From positions 1 through 64,000 of the forward strand of contig NZ_JAMJFL010000028.1 in NCBI RefSeq assembly GCF_023544665.1: a DNA stretch of 64,000 bases, in the 5' to 3' direction. This document shows positions 50,581 through 59,157 of the stretch, in pieces; the stretch's first letter is position 1; the number at the start of each line of letters is the position of its first letter. The notes below the pieces were generated by a model that worked only from the letters and a program-made list of their open reading frames with translations, did not search any database and was not told the DNA's origin. The position numbers and the translations under genes are program-made. Source of the stretch: Streptomyces sp. YS415. GTDB lineage: Bacteria > Actinomycetota > Actinomycetes > Streptomycetales > Streptomycetaceae.

Positions 50581-52185
50581 ATGGCCGCCGTGAACGGTGT
50601 GAACAGGGATGACGCGGTCGTCTTCCGGTCCCCTTGGCGGCGGGGTCTGCGGGTCGTCGTGGGAATCATGGCGGCCGGCGCCGCGCTCGCCGCCCTGGGC
50701 CTCGCCCTGGGCGGTCCGGTGCCGCTCGCCGGTGTCGGCGTGCTGTGCCTCGGCCTCGGTCTCGCCGCGCTGCGCCCCGCCACCGCCGAGGTCGGCGCCG
50801 ACGCCCGCGGCATCCGGACCCGGCGCCGGACCGTGCCCTGGCCGGACGTCGCCGACCTGCGGGTACGGGTCAAGAGCTGGCCCCGGGGCGGACAGTCCCG
50901 GCACGTCCTGATGGTGCTGCGCGACGGGTCCGAGCGGCAGCTGCCCCTGCCCGTGGGCTGGGACGGGACCGAGGACGACTTCACCCCCGGCCTGGACGCC
51001 CTGCGCGCCCTGCACCGCCGCCACGGCACCCCCGAGTCGGACCACCTGGTCGTCGTCTCCCAGCGCACCGCCGGCCGCGGCTCGGTCTGGGTCCCGGTGC
51101 TGTGCCTCCTGCTGCTCGCGGGCGCGGGCCTCGCCGCCTGGCTCGTGCCGCACGTCGACGCGGAGCGCCGGGAGTGGCAGGAGGCCGCTCCGTGCACCGC
51201 CGCGACACCCGCCGAGGACCGGCGGGATTGCCTCACGCGCATCCCGGCCGTGATCGAGCGGACCGACCAGGACGAGCCGCGGAGCGGCGGTCTCCTCTAC
51301 TTCACCGGCGACCGGCCGCTCGACCGGCTGACCGTGTCCCGCGAAGCCGCTCATGAGTTCGAACCCGGCGACCGGGTCGAGCTCACCGCCTGGCGCGGCG
51401 AGGTGATGGAGGTCGCCGGAAGCCGTCACGTCTGGCGGGAGCACGTCCCCGTCCCGGGCGACCTGGCCGCCGTCTCGGCCGGACTCGCCCTCGCCGCGGG
51501 CTACCCGGCCGCCCTGATGCTGACGCGGCTGCGCCTGCGCCGTCTCCCCGACGGCGAGGTCCTGCCGTCCGCCCTGCCGTACGCGGCCGTCCTCGTCGGG
51601 ACCGGGGCGTGGCTGCTGCCGCTGTGCCACCTCCACCCCGTGACCCTCTTCGACACCCCGAAGACGGTCGCCTGGGCCGCCGCGGGCACCGCCGCCACCC
51701 TCGCCATGGCGGCCTGGGCCTGGCGCGCCACCGGGGTCCGTCCCCCCGCTCCACAGGCCGCCCCGGACGAGGAACCGGACGAGGAGCCGGACGAGGAGCC
51801 GGACGAGGAGCCGGACGAGGAACCGGACGAGGAACCGGGGGAGGTCTTCCTGCCCGCCCGCTTCCTGGAGTCCACCGACTACAACCCGCACGGCTTCGGC
51901 ACCCACATCGCCCTGGGCGGTGACCACCCGCCCGCGGTGACCCCCAGCCCGGGCCGGTTCGCCGCGCGGACCATCCCCGCGCGGCGGATCACCGTCAAGG
52001 AGGTGCGCCGGGTCCGCGCCACCGACGGCGACACCGTGCCCCGGAGCTGGCACATCGCCGACCTCGACGACGCCGGCACCCCCGTCCGCCTGGCCGCCGC
52101 ACCGGCCGACCTGGCCCGCATCCTGCGCGCCGTCGAAGCTGCAGGAACGCTCGAGGACGCCTCGACGCCGGCTTCCGACAGATGA
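50581..52185 (+). CDS. Multi-span membrane protein with acidic DEEP repeat
   Basis: A protein of 534 residues. Two helices at the N-terminus (about 25-65) precede a PH-like cytoplasmic region (LRPATAEVGADARGIRTRRR, RTVPWPDVADLRVR), then a helix near 180, an outer domain with two Cys (APCTAATPAEDRRDCLTRIP), and three more helices (about 300-400). After them comes a run of six Asp-Glu-Glu-Pro units, then a cytoplasmic tail ending in RVRATDGDTVPRSWHIADLD. No function is known. The plan resembles actinobacterial PH-domain membrane proteins. It is alone on its transcript. Confidence 0.78.
   Translation: MAAVNGVNRDDAVVFRSPWRRGLRVVVGIMAAGAALAALGLALGGPVPLAGVGVLCLGLGLAALRPATAEVGADARGIRTRRRTVPWPDVADLRVRVKSWPRGGQSRHVLMVLRDGSERQLPLPVGWDGTEDDFTPGLDALRALHRRHGTPESDHLVVVSQRTAGRGSVWVPVLCLLLLAGAGLAAWLVPHVDAERREWQEAAPCTAATPAEDRRDCLTRIPAVIERTDQDEPRSGGLLYFTGDRPLDRLTVSREAAHEFEPGDRVELTAWRGEVMEVAGSRHVWREHVPVPGDLAAVSAGLALAAGYPAALMLTRLRLRRLPDGEVLPSALPYAAVLVGTGAWLLPLCHLHPVTLFDTPKTVAWAAAGTAATLAMAAWAWRATGVRPPAPQAAPDEEPDEEPDEEPDEEPDEEPDEEPGEVFLPARFLESTDYNPHGFGTHIALGGDHPPAVTPSPGRFAARTIPARRITVKEVRRVRATDGDTVPRSWHIADLDDAGTPVRLAAAPADLARILRAVEAAGTLEDASTPASDR
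51769..51838 (+). repeat. 12-base tandem repeat encoding (Asp-Glu-Glu-Pro)n
   Basis: About six copies of the unit GACGAGGARCCG in a row, in frame within the membrane-protein gene. The units differ only at the wobble base (GAG or GAA). Copy number is likely to vary between strains by slippage. Confidence 0.85.
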
Positions 52186-52392
52186 ACAGAACCGACATGA
52201 CTGTCCGCGGCGTGGTAAGGGTTGGTAGGAGAGCGGATGAGTAACCATGATCGACTCGCTCGAAAAAGGGCGGGAGTTTACCCATCCCAGACCACGCCTA
52301 TGCGCCCGGCGGTCAGTTTTTCTTCCCCTAACGGGCTGAACTTTTGTTGATCGAGGGTCAGTTGACCACCCGGGCGTCCTACCCTTCAGAGG
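52186..52392. promoter_or_regulatory. Intergenic region upstream of the M20 gene
   Basis: A 207-base region, AT-richer toward 52310-52345 (TTTTTCTTCCCC, ACTTTTGTTGATC), which probably holds the promoter of the M20 amidohydrolase. No clear terminator of the upstream gene and no small gene was seen. Confidence 0.3.
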
Positions 52393-53628
52393 GTGAAGCA
52401 CTTGATGTCCGTAGAGTCCGAGGCCGATCTCCGCGCTGAAGCCGGGGAAGCATCGCTTCCCGGCACGCTCCCCGAGGCGCTGCGTGCCGAACTCGTCGCG
52501 TTCCGCCGTGACTTGCACATGCACCCCGAGCTCGGCAACCAGGAGTTCCGTACCACCGCCGCGATCAAGGAGCGTCTGGAGAAGGCGGGCCTGAAGCCGC
52601 GGGTGCTCCCCGCGGGGACCGGGCTCGTGTGTGACATCGGCAACTGGGACGACGGGCTGCCCGCGCTCGCCCTGCGGGCCGACATCGACGCCCTGCCCAT
52701 CCCGGACGCCAAGGCCGACTGCCCCTACCGCTCGACCGTGCCCGACCGGGCGCACGCCTGCGGGCACGACGTGCACACCACCGTGGTGCTCGGCGCCGGT
52801 CTGGTCATGGCCGACCTGCACAGCAAGGGCCTGCTGCCCCGGCCCGTACGGCTGATCTTCCAGCCCGCCGAGGAGGTCCTGCCCGGCGGCGCCGCCGACG
52901 TCATCGAGAGCGGGGCGCTGGAGGGCGTCGGCCGGATCGTCGCCGTGCACTGCGACCCGCGGGTGGACGCCGGTCTCGTCGGGTTGCGCGAGGGCCCGAT
53001 CACCTCCGCCTGCGACCGCCTGGAGATCGCGCTGGACGGCCCCGGCGGCCACACCGCGCGCCCGCACCTGACCACCGACCTGGTCACCGCCGTCGCCCGG
53101 GTGGTCACGGACGTCCCCGCGCTGGTCGCCCGGCGCGTGGACACCCGGAGCGGACTCGCCGTGACCTGGGGCCGGATCGAGTCCGGCCACGCGCCGAACG
53201 TCATCCCGCAGCACGCCGAGCTCGCCGGGACCGTGCGCTGCCTGGACATCGCCGCCTGGCGGCAGGCGCCCGACATCGTGGTCGCCGCGATCGACGAGGT
53301 CGCCAACCTGCACCGCGCCAAGTCCGAGATCACCTACGTCCGCGGAGTGCCGCCCGTCGTCAACGACCCCGGCGTCACCGAACTGCTCCGCGACGCGATG
53401 ATCGCCCGCCGCGGCGCCGACTCCGTCGAGGGCACCGAGCAGAGCCTCGGCGGCGAGGACTTCTCCTGGTACCTGGAGCGCGTGCCGGGCGCGATGGCCC
53501 GGCTCGGCGTCCGCACGCCGGGCGAGCGCACGGTGCGCGACCTCCACCAGGGTGACTTCGACGTGGACGAGCACGCGATCACGGTGGGCGTGGAGCTGTT
53601 CACGGCGGCGGCGCTGATCGACCTGTAG
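52393..53628 (+). CDS. M20 family amidohydrolase
   Basis: A protein of 411 residues (GTG at 52393; the ATG at 52405 is an alternative). Marks of the M20D group: FRRDLHMHPELGNQEFRTTA, ALRADIDALPI, HACGHDVHTTVVLGAG, FQPAEEVLPGGAADVIESGA and GGEDFSWYLERVPG, which supply the metal ligands and catalytic Glu. Such enzymes remove acyl groups from amino acids or hydrolyse conjugates such as hippurate. The Cys of HACGHD is a metal ligand in this group. It precedes the nucleoside-uptake genes but shares no obvious pathway with them. Confidence 0.9.
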   Translation: MKHLMSVESEADLRAEAGEASLPGTLPEALRAELVAFRRDLHMHPELGNQEFRTTAAIKERLEKAGLKPRVLPAGTGLVCDIGNWDDGLPALALRADIDALPIPDAKADCPYRSTVPDRAHACGHDVHTTVVLGAGLVMADLHSKGLLPRPVRLIFQPAEEVLPGGAADVIESGALEGVGRIVAVHCDPRVDAGLVGLREGPITSACDRLEIALDGPGGHTARPHLTTDLVTAVARVVTDVPALVARRVDTRSGLAVTWGRIESGHAPNVIPQHAELAGTVRCLDIAAWRQAPDIVVAAIDEVANLHRAKSEITYVRGVPPVVNDPGVTELLRDAMIARRGADSVEGTEQSLGGEDFSWYLERVPGAMARLGVRTPGERTVRDLHQGDFDVDEHAITVGVELFTAAALIDL

Positions 53629-53807
53629 GGGGCATTCCGGTTGCGGCCGGGCGCGCCCGGGGGGAGCCTGGCCCCAGGGCGCCCAGCCATGCGCCCCGGC
53701 ACTGACAGGCACACCGGGATGTCCAGGAATGCATATTTTCCGTCCAGTGGTTCACGGGGACGTAACCGGCCATCGGCACGAATGGATAACGGCCAGGCGG
53801 TACCCCG

Positions 53808-53839
53808 TTCCCAGGAGTGTCTACGCGCGTTAATCTGCG
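53808..53839 (+). promoter_or_regulatory. Promoter of the first BMP lipoprotein gene with embedded palindromic element
   Basis: A possible -35 TTCCCA (53808-53813) and -10 TAATCT (53831-53836) with 17-base spacing. The spacer carries TCTACGCGCGT. The 20 bases at 53820-53839 are identical to those at 55128-55147, before the second lipoprotein gene. TACGCGCGT is a near-palindrome placed between the two boxes, a good place for a repressor. Confidence 0.5.
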
Positions 53840-53886
53840 CCGAACTCAGCACCCACTGCGGGGCTTGGAGAATGGGGAACTTCACG

Positions 53887-54936
53887 ATGCGTCGGACATC
53901 CAAACTGACCCGTGTCGCGGTGGGGGTCGCGTCCATCGCGCTCGCTGCCACGGCCTGCGGCGGTACCAGCAGCGACGACAGCGACAGCAGCTCCTCCAAG
54001 GAGGACCTCGGCCTCGCGATCGCGTACGACATCGGCGGCAAGGGCGACCAGTCCTTCAACGACGCCGCGTACGCCGGTCTGGAGAAGGCCCAGAAGGAGT
54101 TCGGCTACAAGACGGCCGACATCGAGCCCACCGAGGGCGAGACGGACGCCGACAAGGAGCAGCGGCTGGCGTCCCTCGCCAAGCAGGGCTACAACCCGGT
54201 GATCGGCGTCGGCTTCGCCTACGGCCCCGCCATGGAGGCCGTGGCCGCGAAGTACCCGAAGACCACCTTCGGCATCGTCGACTCCGTGGTCGAGGGCGAC
54301 AACGTCGCCTCCCTGGTCTTCGCCGAGGAGCAGGCCTCGTACCTCGCCGGTGTCGCCGCCGCCAAGGCCACCAAGACCAACACCGTGGGCTTCGTCGGTG
54401 GTGTGGACATCCCGCTGATCCACAAGTTCGAGGCCGGCTACAAGCAGGGCGTGACGGACACCAACCCCAAGGTCAAGGTCATCTCGCAGTACCTGACCCA
54501 GACCGCGGAGGAGGGCGGCTTCTCCAGCCCCGACAAGGGCAAGGCCGCCGCCGAGGGCCAGATCGAGAAGAAGGCCGACGTCGTCTACCAGGCGGCCGGT
54601 CTGTCCGGTCAGGGCGTGATCGAGGCCGCCGCCAAGGCGAAGGTCTGGGCGATCGGTGTCGACTCCGACCAGTACCAGCAGGAAGCGCTCGGGGCGTACA
54701 AGGAGTACATCCTCACCTCCGCGCTCAAGGACGTCGGCGGCGCGGTCTACGCCCTCGCCAAGTCCGTGAACGACGACAAGCCGCTGACCGGCGTCCAGAC
54801 CTTCGACCTGAAGGTGAACGGCGTGGGCCTCGCGGAGAGCAACCCGAAGATGTCCGAGATCGCGGGCCTGACCGATGCCGTGGCCAAGGCCAAGGAAGGC
54901 ATCACCGACGGCACCATCAAGGTCAAGACGGAGTAG
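53887..54936 (+). CDS. BMP-family nucleoside-binding lipoprotein (first copy)
   Basis: A 349-residue protein; the start at 53887 gives a leader like that of the second copy, though an ATG at 53872 with GGAG before it is possible. The signal peptide ends ALAATACGG, with Ala rather than Leu at -3 of the lipobox. The mature protein has the BMP/Med family marks LAIAYDIGGKGDQSFNDAAY, ASLAKQGYNPVIGVGFAY, GFVGGVDIPLIHKFEAGY and AAGLSGQGVIEAAAKAKVWA. These proteins bind nucleosides outside the membrane and deliver them to the ABC transporter encoded downstream. It is about 80 percent like the second copy by eye. Confidence 0.92.
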   Translation: MRRTSKLTRVAVGVASIALAATACGGTSSDDSDSSSSKEDLGLAIAYDIGGKGDQSFNDAAYAGLEKAQKEFGYKTADIEPTEGETDADKEQRLASLAKQGYNPVIGVGFAYGPAMEAVAAKYPKTTFGIVDSVVEGDNVASLVFAEEQASYLAGVAAAKATKTNTVGFVGGVDIPLIHKFEAGYKQGVTDTNPKVKVISQYLTQTAEEGGFSSPDKGKAAAEGQIEKKADVVYQAAGLSGQGVIEAAAKAKVWAIGVDSDQYQQEALGAYKEYILTSALKDVGGAVYALAKSVNDDKPLTGVQTFDLKVNGVGLAESNPKMSEIAGLTDAVAKAKEGITDGTIKVKTE

Positions 54937-54966
54937 TCCTCCGGCCGGACCGGGCGGTCCGGATCC

Positions 54967-55004
54967 CGAAGCGGGCGGTGGGCCCTGTGCCCCCGCCCGC
55001 TTCG
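54967..55004 (+). terminator. Terminator after the first BMP gene
   Basis: A perfect 12-base inverted repeat, CGAAGCGGGCGG at 54967-54978 and its complement at 54993-55004, loop of 14, 30 bases after the stop. It separates the two lipoprotein genes into two transcripts or lowers read-through. Confidence 0.7.
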
Positions 55005-55115
55005 GCGTTCCCGGACGAGGTCACCGACCGCCACCTCCCCTTTGCGTTCGGCAAGCCTGTGGCCAGGGGGCGAGTGGCGTTGGGCACGGGCGCATAACAA
55101 GGTGGACAGAAGGGG

Positions 55116-55147
55116 TTTTCAGGTTGGTCTACGCGCGTTAATCTGCG
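55116..55147 (+). promoter_or_regulatory. Promoter of the second BMP lipoprotein gene with the same palindromic element
   Basis: A possible -35 TTTTCA (55116-55121) and -10 TAATCT (55139-55144) 17 bases apart. The 20 bases at 55128-55147 are identical to 53820-53839, while the flanking DNA is not alike. This points to selection on the shared element and not only to a recent duplication. Confidence 0.5.
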
Positions 55148-55211
55148 GCGAAGCCAGCGCCGAAGCTGTGAAGCACTATCGTGCGGCGCTGTACGACTAG
55201 GAGCACCTCAC

Positions 55212-56258
55212 ATGCGCCGGATTTCCCGGATCACGGTCGCAGGCGCAGCGACCGCCTCTCTGGCCCTCGCGCTCTCCGCCTGCGGCGGCACCTCCTCCGA
55301 GAGCTCGTCCGAGTCGAAGGGCGACAAGGGCCTGGCCATCGCGTACGACGTCGGCGGCAAGGGCGACCAGTCCTTCAACGACGCGGCCTACGCGGGCCTG
55401 GAGCAGGCGAAGAAGGAGTTCGGCTACGAGACGCAGGACGTCGAGCCCACCGAGGGCGAGACGGACGCGGACAAGCAGCAGCGACTGGAGTCGCTGGCCA
55501 AGCAGGGCTACAACCCGGTCGTGGGCGTCGGCTACGCGTACGCAGCCGCCGTCAAGGGCGCCTCGGAGAAGTTCCCGGACACCACCTTCGGCATCGTGGA
55601 CGACTCCACGGTCGAGGCGGAGAACGTCGCCGACCTGGTCTTCTCCGAGGAAGAGGCCTCCTACCTGGCAGGCGTCGCCGCGGCCAGGAGCACCGAGTCG
55701 AACGTCGTCGGGTTCGTGGGCGGCGTGGACATCCCGCTGATCCACAAGTTCCAGGCCGGCTTCGAGCAGGGCGTCAAGGACACCAACCCCAAGGCCAAGG
55801 TCCTCTCCCAGTACCTCACGCAGACCGCGGAGGAGGGTGGCTTCTCCAGCCCCGACAAGGGCAAGACGGCCGCCGAGGGCCAGATCGAGAAGAAGGCGGA
55901 CGTCGTCTACGCGGCCGCCGGTCTCTCCGGCCAGGGCGTCATCGAGGCCGCCGCCGCCAACAAGGTGTGGGCCATCGGTGTCGACTCCGACCAGTACCGC
56001 CAGGAAGCCCTCGCCAAGTACAAGGACTCGATCCTCACCTCGGCGATGAAGGACGTCGCCAAGGCGGTCTACAACCTGGCGAAGTCGGTCGAGGACGGCA
56101 AGCCCGAGACCGGTATCGTTCGTGGCGATCTGAAGACCGGCGAGGTGAGCCTGTCGAACTCCAACCCGAAGTTCGCGGACGACGCCGAGCTCCAGGAAGC
56201 CATCGAGACGGCCAAGGAGAAGATCATCAAGGGCGAGATCAAGGTCAAGTCGAGCTGA
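55212..56258 (+). CDS. BMP-family nucleoside-binding lipoprotein (second copy)
   Basis: A 348-residue protein; GGAGCACCTCAC before the ATG. The signal peptide ends LALALSACGG, a standard lipobox (LSAC). The mature part repeats the family marks LAIAYDVGGKGDQSFNDAAY, SLAKQGYNPVVGVGYAY, GFVGGVDIPLIHKFQAGF and AAGLSGQGVIEAAAANKVWA. It is a tandem paralogue of the first copy. The two may differ in preferred nucleoside or be regulated separately. A terminator lies between it and the ABC ATPase gene. Confidence 0.93.
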   Translation: MRRISRITVAGAATASLALALSACGGTSSESSSESKGDKGLAIAYDVGGKGDQSFNDAAYAGLEQAKKEFGYETQDVEPTEGETDADKQQRLESLAKQGYNPVVGVGYAYAAAVKGASEKFPDTTFGIVDDSTVEAENVADLVFSEEEASYLAGVAAARSTESNVVGFVGGVDIPLIHKFQAGFEQGVKDTNPKAKVLSQYLTQTAEEGGFSSPDKGKTAAEGQIEKKADVVYAAAGLSGQGVIEAAAANKVWAIGVDSDQYRQEALAKYKDSILTSAMKDVAKAVYNLAKSVEDGKPETGIVRGDLKTGEVSLSNSNPKFADDAELQEAIETAKEKIIKGEIKVKSS

Positions 56259-56303
56259 TTAGCAACACCCTGAGCAGCGTGTAACCGCGGGGTTACGTCC
56301 GCT

Positions 56304-56342
56304 CAACGGGGTACGGGGAGGCTGACTCCCCGTACCCCGTTG
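56304..56342 (+). terminator. Terminator or attenuator between BMP and ABC genes
   Basis: A perfect 16-base inverted repeat, CAACGGGGTACGGGGA at 56304-56319 and its complement at 56327-56342, loop of 7. It follows the second lipoprotein gene by 45 bases. A smaller hairpin GTAACC/GGTTAC lies just before (56281-56296). It allows much more lipoprotein than transporter core to be made from one promoter. Confidence 0.8.
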
Positions 56343-56380
56343 CCAGCGGTGCGTCGCCCCTTTGTATGCCGTAGGGGCGC

Positions 56381-56390
56381 TACGCGCGTA
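56381..56390. promoter_or_regulatory. Palindromic TACGCGCGTA element upstream of the ABC genes
   Basis: A perfect 10-base palindrome, TACGCGCGTA, preceded by C as in the elements at 53821 and 55130 (CTACGCGCGT). It lies about 40 bases before the first possible start of the ABC ATPase gene. Likely a site for the same regulator; the promoter boxes here are less clear. Confidence 0.45.
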
Positions 56391-56419
56391 GACGACCCCC
56401 GTCCCCAGGAGAGTGCGCC

Positions 56420-58036
56420 ATCAACGCGTCCAGCAGCCCTCCGGCCGGCGCGGCGGTCAACGGTCAGGTGACCGCCGTCGAGCTCGCCGGGATCACGAAG
56501 CGATTCCCGGGTGTCGTGGCCAACCACGACATCCACCTCACGGTCCGCAAGGGCACCGTCCACGCCCTCGTCGGCGAGAACGGCGCCGGCAAGTCGACCC
56601 TGATGAAGATCCTCTACGGCATGCAGAAGCCGGACGAGGGCACGATCGCGGTCGGCGGCGAGCAGGTCACCTTCTCGTCCCCGGCCGACGCCATCGCCCT
56701 CGGCATCGGCATGGTCCACCAGCACTTCATGCTCGCCGACAACCTCACGGTCCTGGAGAACGTGGTCCTCGGCAGCGAGAAGCTGCACGGCATCGGCGCC
56801 AAGGCCCGTCGCCGGATCAAGGAGATCTCCGAGCGCTACGGCCTCGGCGTGCAGCCCGACCTGCTGGTCGAGGAACTCGGCGTCGCCGCCCGCCAGCGCG
56901 TGGAGATCCTCAAGGTCCTCTACCGCGGCGCCACCACGCTGATCCTGGACGAGCCCACCGCCGTCCTGGTGCCGCAGGAGGTCGACGCGCTCTTCGACAA
57001 CCTGCGCGAGCTCAAGGCCGAGGGCCTCTCCGTCATCTTCATCTCGCACAAGCTGGGCGAGGTGCTCTCCGTCGCCGACGAGATCACCGTCATCCGCCGC
57101 GGCACCACCGTCGGCACGGCCGTCCCCGCCGAGACGACCCCGCGCCAGCTCGCCGAGATGATGGTCGGCAGCGAGCTGCCCACCCCGGAGACCGCCGAGT
57201 CCACGGTCACCGACCGCCCGGTCATCACCGTCGACAAGCTGCGCCTGGTGGCGCCCGGCGGCAAGGCCTTGCTGGACGACATCAGCTTCACCATCCACGC
57301 GGGCGAGGTCCTGGGCATCGCCGGCGTCGAGGGCAACGGCCAGACGGAACTGGTCGACGCCCTGATCGGCCTCAAGGGCGCAGACTCCGGCACGATCAGC
57401 CTCGCCGAGGAGGAGATCACCGCCTGGAGCACCCGCAAGCGCCGCGAGCAGGGCATCGGCTACATCCCCGAGGACCGCCACCGGCACGGCCTGCTCCTGG
57501 AGGCCCCCCTCTGGGAGAACCGCATCCTCGGCCATGTCACCGAAAAGCCCCTCGCCAAGGGCGTATGGCTGGACCCGAAGGCCGCGCAGGAGGACACCCG
57601 GCGGATCGTGACGGAGTACGACGTCCGCACCCCCGGCATCGACGTCACCGCCGCCTCGCTGTCCGGCGGCAACCAGCAGAAGCTGATCGTCGGCCGCGAG
57701 ATGAGCCACAGCCCGCGCTTCCTGATCGCCGCCCACCCCACCCGCGGTGTGGACGTCGGCGCGCAGGCCGCGATCTGGGACCACATCCGCGAGGCCCGCC
57801 GCGAGGGCCTGGCCGTGCTGCTGATCTCCGCCGACCTGGACGAGCTGATCGGCCTGTCCGACACGCTCCGGGTGATCTACAACGGCAAGCTGGTCGCGGA
57901 CGCCGACCCGGCCACCATCACCCCCGAGGAACTCGGCTCGGCGATGACCGGCGCCGTCACCGGTCACCTGGAGCACGAAGAAACCCCCGAAGACGCCCCT
58001 GAGTCTTCTGAGCCCGGCGAAGACGAGGCCCGCTGA
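56420..58036 (+). CDS. ABC transporter ATPase, nucleoside/ribose type (two ATPase halves)
   Basis: The frame reads from an ATC at 56420, which has AGGAGAG 7 bases upstream, or from a GTG at 56468, which has no ribosome-binding site but gives 522 residues. The protein has two ATPase halves: GENGAGKSTLMKIL, LILDEPTAVLVPQEV in the first, and GVEGNGQTELVDAL, LSGGNQQKLIVGREM with AAHPTRGVD in the second, a degenerate second Walker B as in RbsA-type proteins. It powers uptake with the two permeases that follow and the BMP lipoproteins. The stop shares one base with the ATG of the first permease. Confidence 0.9.
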   Translation: MNASSSPPAGAAVNGQVTAVELAGITKRFPGVVANHDIHLTVRKGTVHALVGENGAGKSTLMKILYGMQKPDEGTIAVGGEQVTFSSPADAIALGIGMVHQHFMLADNLTVLENVVLGSEKLHGIGAKARRRIKEISERYGLGVQPDLLVEELGVAARQRVEILKVLYRGATTLILDEPTAVLVPQEVDALFDNLRELKAEGLSVIFISHKLGEVLSVADEITVIRRGTTVGTAVPAETTPRQLAEMMVGSELPTPETAESTVTDRPVITVDKLRLVAPGGKALLDDISFTIHAGEVLGIAGVEGNGQTELVDALIGLKGADSGTISLAEEEITAWSTRKRREQGIGYIPEDRHRHGLLLEAPLWENRILGHVTEKPLAKGVWLDPKAAQEDTRRIVTEYDVRTPGIDVTAASLSGGNQQKLIVGREMSHSPRFLIAAHPTRGVDVGAQAAIWDHIREARREGLAVLLISADLDELIGLSDTLRVIYNGKLVADADPATITPEELGSAMTGAVTGHLEHEETPEDAPESSEPGEDEAR

Positions 58037-59157
58037 TGAAGAAGTTCGACAAGGAGCGCGTGCTCCTCGCGGTGGCCGGACCGGTCATCGCGCTCGCCGT
58101 GGCCTTCGCGCTGAGCTCCGTGGTGCTCATCGCCTCGGGCAAGAACCCGGTCGAGCCGTACACCCTGATGTTCGAGCAGGCCTCGTTCGCCGACATCCAG
58201 GTGCTGATCATCAACCAGGCCTCGATGTACTACATCGCGGCCCTCGCGGTGGCCATCGGCTTCCGGATGAACCTGTTCAACATCGGCGTCGACGGCCAGT
58301 ACCAGCTCGCCGCCATGATGGCCGCCATCGTCGGCGCCCACGCCGACCTGCCGGCCGCCCTCCAGGTCCCGCTGCTGCTGCTGACCGCCCTGTGCACCGG
58401 CGCCTTCTGGTCCGGCATCGCCGGTGTCCTCAAGGTCACCCGGGGCGTCAGCGAGGTCGTCGCGACGATCATGCTCAACGCCATCGCGACCTCCGTCATC
58501 GCCTACCTGTGGCTGCCCGACGTCTTCGGTGTGAAGGTCGGCAACAACAACACCACCGGCGAGATGCACGAGTCCGGCTGGATCCCCGGCATCGACATGG
58601 GCGACGCGGGCGAGATCTACGGCCTGGTCCTGCTGGCCGTGCTGCTCGGCATCGGCTACTGGGTCGTCCTCAACCGCACCCGCTTCGGCTTCGACCTGCG
58701 CGCCTCCGGCGCCTCCGAGTCCGCCGCCGCGGCCAGCGGTGTCGACCCCAAGCGCATGGTGCTCACCGCCATGCTGATCTCCGGCGCCATCGCGGGCCTC
58801 GCCGGCCTGCCGATCCTGCTCGGCGACACCCACACCTACAGCCTCAACTTCCCCACCGGCATCGGCTTCCTCGGCATCGGCATCGCCCTGCTCGGCCGCA
58901 ACAGCCCGGTCGGCATCGCGTTCGCCGCGCTGCTGTGGGCCTGGCTCGACAAGGCCTCGCCCGAGCTGGACTTCCACGACTACGACAAGGAGATCGCGGT
59001 CATCATGCAGGGCCTGATCGTCCTCTCGGTCGTCGTCTCCTACGAAGCGGTCCGCGAGTGGGGCCTGCGCCGCCAGCAGCGCCGCGTCGGCGCGGAGCTC
59101 GCCGCCGGGCACGTCCTCGGCGCCGACAACAACACGAAGGAGGTGGCGGGCCGATGA
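58036..59157 (+). CDS. ABC transporter permease, nucleoside type (first)
   Basis: A 373-residue membrane protein starting within the ATPase stop (TGATG). Helices are spread over the length and the family pattern IGFRMNLFNIGVDGQYQLAA and VLKVTRGVSEVVATIMLNAI marks the BPD_transp_2 permeases that work with BMP lipoproteins. It forms the channel with the second permease. The end overlaps the next gene by 4 bases. Confidence 0.92.
   Translation: MKKFDKERVLLAVAGPVIALAVAFALSSVVLIASGKNPVEPYTLMFEQASFADIQVLIINQASMYYIAALAVAIGFRMNLFNIGVDGQYQLAAMMAAIVGAHADLPAALQVPLLLLTALCTGAFWSGIAGVLKVTRGVSEVVATIMLNAIATSVIAYLWLPDVFGVKVGNNNTTGEMHESGWIPGIDMGDAGEIYGLVLLAVLLGIGYWVVLNRTRFGFDLRASGASESAAAASGVDPKRMVLTAMLISGAIAGLAGLPILLGDTHTYSLNFPTGIGFLGIGIALLGRNSPVGIAFAALLWAWLDKASPELDFHDYDKEIAVIMQGLIVLSVVVSYEAVREWGLRRQQRRVGAELAAGHVLGADNNTKEVAGR

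Noticed and set aside
51769..51838. CRISPR-like repeat
   Set aside because: The units are 12 bases, without spacers, in frame inside a gene; no cas genes are present.
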